Origin: Methylococcaceae bacterium
Lineage (GTDB): Bacteria; Pseudomonadota; Gammaproteobacteria; Methylococcales; Methylomonadaceae
Length of the DNA stretch: 43,763 nt
Reading direction: 5' to 3'
Assembly: GCA_947506155.1 (NCBI GenBank)
Contig: CANNNV010000006.1
Location: forward strand, 1-43,763
This document shows, piece after piece, positions 27,030 through 33,115 of the stretch; within the stretch, counting starts at the first letter, position 1, and the number at the start of each line of letters is the position of its first letter. Made by a program: the position numbers and the translations under genes. The notes beneath the pieces are model-generated. The model ran no database searches, had not been told where the DNA came from, and was given only the letters and a program-made list of their open reading frames with translations.

Positions 27030-27352
27030 GGGTATTTGTGGTTCGCCCCTAATCATTGCAATGATTAGGGGTTCTCGGTTGGTTAAGATTGGTATGCCTA
27101 TTCAGGATTCTGTAGTAAATAGCTTTACTTTTTTGTTTCTTAAGGCTGACTTTTCCCAGACGGGGAAGTAAAGGCGTGAATGTGGAGATGATTTTCAACA
27201 AGAGCCTAACAGATCAATTATTCATTATCCACGTTATGACTGATAAGAAATATTTTTAGGTTAAATTTAGACATAGTGGATATTTTCAATTTCAACTCAA
27301 ACAAATCCAGGAAAATTAAGGAAAATGTGGGTACTATAATCATTTTTTCCTT
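27030..27352. other. 323-bp spacer with a 26-bp palindrome and a -10-like box
   Basis: No gene is seen. A perfect palindrome occupies 27046-27071 (arm CCCCTAATCATT). It lies 17 bases after the metalloprotease stop without a T-run, so it is a stem-loop transcript end or an operator. TATAAT at 27335-27340 could serve the regulator at 27353, leaving a leader of only about 6 bases; no good -35 box matches. Confidence 0.45.
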
Positions 27353-28168
27353 ATGGTAATTAAGAATATTTTGACTGATTACAATACAATACATAATGAG
27401 AACCAGCCACCTAATGAACCGTTAACTGACTTTGTGAGTCGACTTAAGTTGAACGAACAAGCCTCTGAACCGGTTTACTTGCAATTAATGCGGCAACTTA
27501 ATACCCTGATTGAAAATGGTGAGCTTTCCCCCGGTTATAGTCTGCCGTCCGAGCGTATGCTCGCCGAAGCATTGCAAATCAGTCGGACGACCGTAAAACG
27601 TTGCTATGACGAATTGCGCAATATCCAACTTTTAAGTACTCATGGTCGCGCGGGGACGATGGTACAAGCGCCACCTCGGGTCAATCCGACCATGGGCAGG
27701 CTCAAAGGTTTTACTGAGGAAATGCGAGAACAAGGCAAAACTGCCTCAACGCGAGTGCTTGAGTATGATATTCGTAGCGAGAGAACCATTGCCTGCATTT
27801 TTAAACGCCCATCGGCTGCGACTTTTTTGCGTTTGGTCCGGGTGCGGATGGCCGATAACGTGCCAATGACCCGCGAGGTTGCTTGGTATGATTTAACTGC
27901 CGCGCCTGATTTGGAAAATTGGGACACAAATGGGTCGATTTATGCGTTTATCGAGTCCAAATGCCATATAAAACTCTCTTATGCCGACCAAACCATTGAA
28001 GCCATTTTAAGCTCACCGGAGGAATCGAAGGTATTTGGATTTGAAACCCCGGAGCCGTGCCTTTTACTTAAACGTCACACCTATTCAAGCACCGGTCAGC
28101 TTATCGAATACGTCGAGGGCACGTTTCGGGGGGATGCATATGTCTACAAACTTAAGCTTGAGACCTAA
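27353..28168 (+). CDS. GntR-family (HutC/UTRA) transcriptional regulator
   Basis: 271 residues. The winged helix-turn-helix (about 40-110) has VYLQLMRQLNTLIENGELSP and LPSERMLAEALQISRTTVKR, the GntR signature. The UTRA effector domain (about 120-265) has FLRLVRVRMADNVPMTREVAW and LLLKRHTYSSTGQLIEYVEG. Members bind sugar phosphates, amino sugars or similar small molecules and repress catabolic genes. No Shine-Dalgarno precedes the ATG, so the first 25-30 residues are uncertain. Its 3' end overlaps the convergent sugar-kinase gene by 17 bases; that neighbour, a PfkB kinase, is a natural but unproven target. Confidence 0.92.
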   Translation: MVIKNILTDYNTIHNENQPPNEPLTDFVSRLKLNEQASEPVYLQLMRQLNTLIENGELSPGYSLPSERMLAEALQISRTTVKRCYDELRNIQLLSTHGRAGTMVQAPPRVNPTMGRLKGFTEEMREQGKTASTRVLEYDIRSERTIACIFKRPSAATFLRLVRVRMADNVPMTREVAWYDLTAAPDLENWDTNGSIYAFIESKCHIKLSYADQTIEAILSSPEESKVFGFETPEPCLLLKRHTYSSTGQLIEYVEGTFRGDAYVYKLKLET

Positions 28169-29093
28169 CAAATTTCTGCAAAGTCGCTTGGTCCGGGAGC
28201 GCGTGTAATACTCCGAGTTTTGAAGCCGCGAGCGCTCCGCAGGCGTTGCCGCAGAGCAGGGCGGTTTCCAGCTCACTATTCTTAGCCATTTCAATGCAGA
28301 ATCCGCTGGCAAAGGCATCGCCAGCACCGGTACTGTCGATAGTGTCGACAATGAATGCGGAAGCTTGGTAGCTTTTCCCCGACCGATCAACCGCGATGCT
28401 TCCTTTACGCCCCAGCGTAACTACAATGAGCGATCCCGGCCATTGCAACCAGTAGGGTGCTAATCTTGCACTCAGTTCATGGCACCAATCTGCTAATGAT
28501 TCAGGTAGCGGAGTGCTTAAACCCAGCAATTGCGAAGCTTCGATTTCATTGATTAACAACACGTCTGTATAGTCTAACAGTTGAGTTGGCAGATCAATCC
28601 AGGGGGACACGTTTAAAACGGTACGAATGCCATGTCGACGGGCAATTTTGAATGCTCTAATGACTGCGGTTAAGGAGGTTTCCAACTGCGCGTAGACTAG
28701 CGTTGCCGTTTGAAGCGCCGTTTCGGCCTGATCTACGTGCGTTTCGGTTAACAATAGATTAGGTCCAGGAAAAATTGAAATCATGTTTTGCCCGTCGTCG
28801 GCGATAAATCCGGCCCCATGTCCCGATTTTTCGGCAAGACGCCAGACATGGGTAGTGGGAATATTTTCATGTTTCAGTAACTCCATGAGTCTATCACCGG
28901 CTGCATCCTGACCAATACCTAACAATAGCTCCACATCGGCGCCAAGACGCCGGGTACCGATGGCAACATTCAGCCCTTTTCCGCCTAGCTCAATCAATAA
29001 TTCTGAAGCTGTTAAGGTTTCACCGGGTTTTGGAAGACGAGGAACTTTCCAGCAACAGGCTTGAATAAAACTGCCTAATACTACAATGTCCAT
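28152..29093 (-). CDS. PfkB-family (ribokinase-like) carbohydrate kinase
   Basis: 313 residues. PfkB signature 1 is seen at about 36-60 (ELGGKGLNVAIGTRRLGADV) and signature 2 at about 250-263 (DTIDSTGAGDAFASGF), with catalytic base Asp259 and the anion hole GAGD. The family phosphorylates a sugar or nucleoside hydroxyl with ATP. The GGKGxN pattern is ribokinase-like, but the substrate cannot be fixed. AAGG lies 6 bases before the start. It begins 19 bases after nadE and probably shares its transcript. The 3' end overlaps the convergent GntR gene. Confidence 0.9.
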   Translation of the reverse strand: MDIVVLGSFIQACCWKVPRLPKPGETLTASELLIELGGKGLNVAIGTRRLGADVELLLGIGQDAAGDRLMELLKHENIPTTHVWRLAEKSGHGAGFIADDGQNMISIFPGPNLLLTETHVDQAETALQTATLVYAQLETSLTAVIRAFKIARRHGIRTVLNVSPWIDLPTQLLDYTDVLLINEIEASQLLGLSTPLPESLADWCHELSARLAPYWLQWPGSLIVVTLGRKGSIAVDRSGKSYQASAFIVDTIDSTGAGDAFASGFCIEMAKNSELETALLCGNACGALAASKLGVLHALPDQATLQKFVRSQA

Positions 29094-29112
29094 AGAAACC
29101 TTGATAATAAAA

Positions 29113-30744
29113 TCAATCGCTTACTCCTTTGGGTGGCCAACCGCGATAACCCGAGGTGATCGGATAGCGTCGATCCCGCCCGAAAGCACGGGTGGTAATC
29201 TTAATACCGGGCGGCGCTTGGCGGCGTTTGTATTCATTTCGATCGACCAAACTAATCGCGCGTTGAACTTCTTCGGTTTTAAAACCTGCGGCGATAATTT
29301 CGGCGGCCGATTGATCCAGTTCGATATAGCGTTCGAGAATCGGATCAAGATTTTCATAAGGCGGTAGCGAATCGGCATCGACCTGATTCGGCGCAAGTTC
29401 CGCAGACGGTGCGCGAGTGAGGACGCGTTCGGGAATCACCGGTGCGAGACTGTTACGATAATGCGATAACTGATAGACCAATAATTTCGGGACATCCTTG
29501 ATCGGTGCGAAACCACCGGCCATATCGCCGTAGAGGGTCGCATAGCCGACGCTCATTTCACTCTTGTTACCGGTCGTCAACAAGATTTTGCCTTGTTTGT
29601 TCGACAAGGCCATCATGATCACACCACGGCAGCGAGCCTGAATATTTTCCTCGGTAGTGTCTTGTTGAGCACCGCTGAAAACCTCGGCCAGCATGTCGGA
29701 AAACGCATTTACGGCAGGACTGATCGGAATGATGTGATATTTGACGCCGAGCGCTTCGGTCTCGCTAATCGCATCGTCATTACTCATTACCTGGGTATAG
29801 CGAGAAGGCATCAATACCGCTTCGACTTTATCCGCGCCTAAGGCGTCTACCGCAAGTACCAGTACCAAGGCTGAATCGACCCCGCCCGAAAGCCCGAGCA
29901 GTGCGCCTTGAAAGCCATTTTTGCCGACATAATCCCGAATGCCCAACACCAAGGCTTGATAAATGCTCGGAATATCATTGTAGAACGGCGCGCACTCGCT
30001 CGCTTTAGGCCTTACGCCATCGAATTCGATGAGGGCCAGTTGTTCTTGAAATTCGGCGGCACGCAACACGATCTCCCCCTGTTGATCAACGACAAACGAC
30101 GCGCCATCGAAGACTAATTCATCTTGTCCTCCGACCAGATTGACATAGACCAGGGACACTCCTGCCGATTGGACCGCCTCACAAACAATATTTTCGCGTT
30201 GTGCCATTTTACCCGCATGAAACGGCGAGGCATTGAGGGTCAGGATGATCTCAGCACCTGCCCGCCGGTTGGCAAACAAAATTTCGGGTCGCCAGACATC
30301 TTCACAGATCGTCAGTGCCAGTAGGGTATCTTTAATAGAAAATAAATTGACCTTATCGCCGGCGAGAAAATAGCGCTGTTCATCAAAGACCCCGTAATTC
30401 GGCAGCGCTTGTTTTCGATAGCGACAGAATATTTTTCCGTCGCGCAATACCGCTGCACTATTGTATAAACCTTCAGGTGAAGACTCAGGAAAACCGACCA
30501 CGACATCAATGCCAAGCGTTTGTTGGGCGATTTCATGAATAGCCTGTTGAGCCGTTGCAATAAAGTCGGGGCGAAACAGCAAGTCTTCAGGCGGATAACC
30601 GGTAATCGTCAATTCCGGAAATACGCAAAGATCCGCGCCCAGGTGATCACGCGCCTCAATAGCAGTATCGATAATTTTTTGACGGTTGCGGGCGATGTCG
30701 CCAACGACTAAATTGATTTGGGCAAGGGCAATTTTTAAAGACAT
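29113..30744 (-). CDS. nadE: Glutamine-dependent NAD+ synthetase
   Basis: 543 residues, the usual length of the two-domain bacterial enzyme. The N-terminal nitrilase-like glutaminase has the triad Glu44 (FPELTITGY), Lys111 (YRKQALPNYG) and Cys147 (TICEDVW). The C-terminal synthetase has the ATP loop SGGVDS (286-291, LLGLSGGVDSALVL), TTGNKSEMSVGYATLYGD and PPYENLDPILERYIE. It amidates deamido-NAD with ammonia from glutamine, the last step of NAD synthesis, in the cytoplasm. All catalytic residues are present. A housekeeping gene supporting a chromosomal location. Confidence 0.97.
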   Translation of the reverse strand: MSLKIALAQINLVVGDIARNRQKIIDTAIEARDHLGADLCVFPELTITGYPPEDLLFRPDFIATAQQAIHEIAQQTLGIDVVVGFPESSPEGLYNSAAVLRDGKIFCRYRKQALPNYGVFDEQRYFLAGDKVNLFSIKDTLLALTICEDVWRPEILFANRRAGAEIILTLNASPFHAGKMAQRENIVCEAVQSAGVSLVYVNLVGGQDELVFDGASFVVDQQGEIVLRAAEFQEQLALIEFDGVRPKASECAPFYNDIPSIYQALVLGIRDYVGKNGFQGALLGLSGGVDSALVLVLAVDALGADKVEAVLMPSRYTQVMSNDDAISETEALGVKYHIIPISPAVNAFSDMLAEVFSGAQQDTTEENIQARCRGVIMMALSNKQGKILLTTGNKSEMSVGYATLYGDMAGGFAPIKDVPKLLVYQLSHYRNSLAPVIPERVLTRAPSAELAPNQVDADSLPPYENLDPILERYIELDQSAAEIIAAGFKTEEVQRAISLVDRNEYKRRQAPPGIKITTRAFGRDRRYPITSGYRGWPPKGVSD

Positions 30745-30852
30745 GGCAAAGCGCGCTCAAAAAAGCCATAAATATACTCTGTCCCGACGCTTTTCGAAAT
30801 GCCTATCGACGCATTAAAAAAAATTACTCTATTGATCCTAAAAAACGCCGTT

Positions 30853-30912
30853 CAACGCATAGAAAACCGTTCGTGCTGAGCCCAGTCGAAGCATGGACGG
30901 TTTTCTATGCGT
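30853..30912. repeat. REP/MITE-like hairpin element 1
   Basis: Perfect 17-bp arms (AACGCATAGAAAACCGT at 30853-30869, complement at 30896-30912) enclose a loop containing CGTGCTGAGCCCAGTCGAAG, a sequence type common in dispersed intergenic repeats of bacteria. It sits upstream of nadE. Confidence 0.7.
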
Positions 30913-30924
30913 TCACCCAGACGG

Positions 30925-30986
30925 TGAGACCTTAAAATCCCGTTCAACCCTTCGATAAACTCAGGGCGAACGGAATTTTAAGGTCT
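30925..30986. repeat. REP/MITE-like hairpin element 2
   Basis: Arms of 20 bp (30925-30944 and 30967-30986, one mismatch) enclose CCTTCGATAAACTCAGGGC, the opposite-orientation counterpart of the loop in element 1. It lies 12 bases after element 1. Confidence 0.7.
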
Positions 30987-31004
30987 CAACTGCTCTTTTT
31001 AGAA

Positions 31005-31505
31005 TTATGGATATGAGAAGTCGTTATGCTCGACAGTCTCGTAGCCTGCACCTTGGGCGGCATCTTTTACAGGACCATAGGCTAAGCTGTCTTGAGGTGG
31101 AAGAATCCATTTCACCTGGAAGCGTCCTTGAATGGATATTGGTGTAGGGGCCGGTGGCTGTTTAGAAGCGGAAGGATTGCCTCCTGAGTTTTTCGCTTCA
31201 ATAGTCTCAGAGGTAATGTAGTCACCGCTGATCAGCAATTTTCCATCAACAGTTTTTGCGCCTCTTACGTAGAAATAGGCATTCTTCACCGTTTGTGGGT
31301 CTTGCGGCTTAGCATCGACGACCTTGAAAGTCCCTTTGGCAAAATTGAATTGCAGCGTAACACTCTCGTAGAAATCCTGGTCGTTGACATTTACATCTGA
31401 GACTACAAAGGATCCATTACCCGCGTTTTCACTGGTATATTTGCCGGCAGCTAAACTAAGGCTGCTAAATAGACAGACGATAAAAAATATAAGGATGTTT
31501 TTCAT
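31005..31505 (-). CDS. Small secreted protein of unknown function
   Basis: Start chosen at ATG 31505 (166 residues), which opens a signal peptide (MKNILIFFIVCLFSSLSLAAG) and has GAGG just upstream; the frame extends 20 codons further without signal-like sequence. The mature part begins with a strand pair (FVVSDVNVNDQDFYESVTLQ) resembling the tails of the DUF1566 proteins at 18459 and 19444. A Pro/Ser/Asn-rich linker (about 109-127) precedes a last beta segment (ISIQGRFQVKWILPP). No family recognised. Confidence 0.75.
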   Translation of the reverse strand: MKNILIFFIVCLFSSLSLAAGKYTSENAGNGSFVVSDVNVNDQDFYESVTLQFNFAKGTFKVVDAKPQDPQTVKNAYFYVRGAKTVDGKLLISGDYITSETIEAKNSGGNPSASKQPPAPTPISIQGRFQVKWILPPQDSLAYGPVKDAAQGAGYETVEHNDFSYP

Positions 31506-31563
31506 AAAAACCTCACAATAGATAACTAATGGGTTGTAGGTTTGGGGGAACGATATCAGCAAC

Positions 31564-31676
31564 ACACCCTAAACGAATAGCTTCGCCAAGCTTTCTCTGA
31601 ATATCCAAGCTGAACCTGAACAGTTCTGATAAGTTGATTGTTTATTAGCTTTGGTTTATCGATCTGTTTAGGGTGT
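31564..31676. repeat. 113-bp stretch bounded by 11-bp inverted repeats
   Basis: ACACCCTAAAC (31564-31574) and GTTTAGGGTGT (31666-31676) are perfect inverted repeats around a non-coding centre. They fill the space between two small secreted-protein genes. It could be a tiny non-autonomous element or a transcript-end structure; no flanking target duplication is evident. Confidence 0.4.
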
Positions 31677-31687
31677 CTCGCTAAAAC

Positions 31688-32005
31688 TTATTGAACGTAG
31701 AATTTAACGCTATCTTTTCCGCACGTAGAAACAACGGTTAATACATGCCAGCCGGTAGGCGCTTTAAAATCAAAATCGACGCTTTCAGAATCGTAAAATG
31801 CGGCGCTGCCTAAGATGGTGTTGTCCAGGTACCAATCGACATTGTAATTTCCGCCTGCACAGGTGGTGGTAAAACTGGAATGAAAATAGTTAGTTACAAC
31901 AGAGCCGTTGATAGGATGTGCGATGTTCACCGGAACATTGGCCGCGTTCACCGCGTTGGTTAATAGTAACAGTGCTAATGCTAGACTGGATGTTAATGTT
32001 TTCAT
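31688..32005 (-). CDS. Small secreted Ig-like protein
   Basis: 105 residues. Signal peptide to NAA (about 22), then an approximately 80-residue domain with two Cys (in TTTCAGG and STCGKD) likely to pair, and strands NYNVDWYLDNTILGS, VDFDFKAPTGWHVLTVV and SVKFYVQ. This is the pattern of small Ig-like or penicillin-binding-protein C-terminal-like beta sandwiches. An imperfect GTGA-N5-TCAC repeat lies at 32083-32095, about 80 bases upstream. Function unknown. Confidence 0.72.
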   Translation of the reverse strand: MKTLTSSLALALLLLTNAVNAANVPVNIAHPINGSVVTNYFHSSFTTTCAGGNYNVDWYLDNTILGSAAFYDSESVDFDFKAPTGWHVLTVVSTCGKDSVKFYVQ

Positions 32006-32176
32006 GGTAATACCCTCGTAGGTTTGTGAATTAAAGTGAATCCCTATGGGTATTAAGATAGGTTAAGCGGCGCTAAAACCATGTGATCTATTCACTAAGT
32101 TTGTGTGATTTAGTGCCGCAATTCGAAACGAGGTGCATTGTAAAGATAGTGTGGCTGACTGATGAGTTGGGGAGAG

Positions 32177-32185
32177 TTATCCACA
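32177..32185 (+). other. DnaA box of an iteron-type plasmid origin
   Basis: TTATCCACA is the exact consensus DnaA-binding 9-mer. It stands before an AT-rich stretch (32203-32280, suitable as unwinding element) and four iterons, the usual order in theta-replicating plasmid origins. Confidence 0.75.
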
Positions 32186-32285
32186 GGCTTTTAAAAGGCC
32201 GTTTGCTTTTTATTTATTTTGTATTATTTTAATATATTTTAGAAGTTATAGTTTATTGATTTTAAATAACTTTATGGCTAATAAA

Positions 32286-32365
32286 GGGAGAAATAGGTTG
32301 CTTTGTAGGAGAAATTGGTTGTTTTAAGGGAGAAATAGGTTGCCAATAAAGGGAGGAATTGGTTG
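32286..32365 (+). repeat. Four iterons (putative Rep-binding sites, oriV)
   Basis: Four direct repeats with consensus GGGAGAAATWGGTTG start at 32286, 32307 (begins with A), 32328 and 32351, spaced 21, 21 and 23 bases, close to two helical turns. They lie between the AT-rich stretch and the rep gene. Together with the DnaA box this forms a complete-looking replication origin. Confidence 0.85.
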
Positions 32366-32370
32366 TTTTT

Positions 32371-32395
32371 TAGGAGCTTTAATATTAAACTCCTA
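32371..32395. promoter_or_regulatory. Inverted half-iteron operator upstream of rep
   Basis: TAGGAG (32371-32376) and CTCCTA (32390-32395) are inverted around the symmetric core TTTAATATTAAA. AGGAG is the 5' part of the iterons. In iteron plasmids Rep dimers bind such an inverted repeat to repress their own gene. It lies 22 bases before rep. Confidence 0.65.
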
Positions 32396-32417
32396 AAATA
32401 TTTGCATTTAATTTCTT

Positions 32418-33098
32418 ATGGCTAAGCAAAAATTAACTGTTTATAAGTCAAATAAAATTATCGAGGCCGGTTATAAGTTAAGTCTTAACGAACAACGGCT
32501 TATTTTGTCTTGTATTTCTAAAGTGACATCCAGTAAACCCCTGTTAGCGACCGAGCGCTTTGAAGTCTCCGCCAAGGAGTTTGCGCTGCAATTTGGTATT
32601 AGTCGGGACAAGGCCTATCAAACCTTAAAAGAAGTTTCGGAGCAGCTTTTTGAACGCTATGTCATTATCGAAGACCCCGATCCATTAGATAAAACGTTGA
32701 AATATACTAAGACGCGCTGGGTAAGCTCGATTAATTATTATGCGGATATCGGCAAGGTCGGGTTGGTGTTTGCGCCGTTTATGATCCCTTATTTAAGTGA
32801 GTTGCGCGGTCGGTTCACGTTTTATCTGCTCGAAAATATCAGCAAGATGAGTTCTATTTATGCGATTCGTTTATATGAATTGATGATGCAATGGAAAACG
32901 ACTGGGCAACGCGAGGTTGACATCGCTTGGTTAAAACAGCGATTCCAAATTGAAGATAAATACAGTTCGATTAAAGATCTAAAAAAATACGTAATTGAAC
33001 CGGCTATCAAAGACATTAATGCTCACTCAGATTATCAAGTTTCCTGGACTCAGCGTAAAACCGGGTACAGCCGACATACGTGTAAAAATAGGACATAG
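32418..33098 (+). pseudogene. rep: Rep_3-family plasmid replication initiator, 3' end cut off by a Tn3 transposon
   Basis: The frame encodes 226 residues, of which the last 11 come from the transposon end, which also supplies the stop. The native part shows the first winged helix (VYKSNKIIEAGYKLSLNEQR, QFGISRDKAYQTLKEVSEQL) and much of the second (RFTFYLLENISKMSSIYAIRLYELM, WLKQRFQIEDKYSSIKDLK), as in RepE, RepA or pi. The sequence stops at YQVSWTQRKTGY, where family members continue with a final strand. Iteron recognition lies in the second winged helix, so the product may be non-functional. It follows iterons and an inverted operator. It marks an integrated or captured plasmid. Confidence 0.88.
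33063..33098 (+). repeat. Tn3-family terminal inverted repeat, left
   Basis: 36 bp, beginning GGGTACAGCCGACATACG. It matches the right end with a single mismatch. It supplies the last codons and stop of the truncated rep frame. Confidence 0.9.
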
Positions 33099-33115
33099 CG
33101 GCTAAACTTAGTTGA

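Noticed and set aside
32083-32095. CRP-like site before the small Ig-like protein gene
   Set aside because: The GTGA and TCAC halves are separated by 5 bases instead of 6 and the outer bases do not match.
32286-32365. Iterons considered as a short CRISPR array
   Set aside because: Spacing is 21-23 bases in total, with spacers of only 6-8 bases, far too short for CRISPR; position next to a DnaA box and rep fits iterons.
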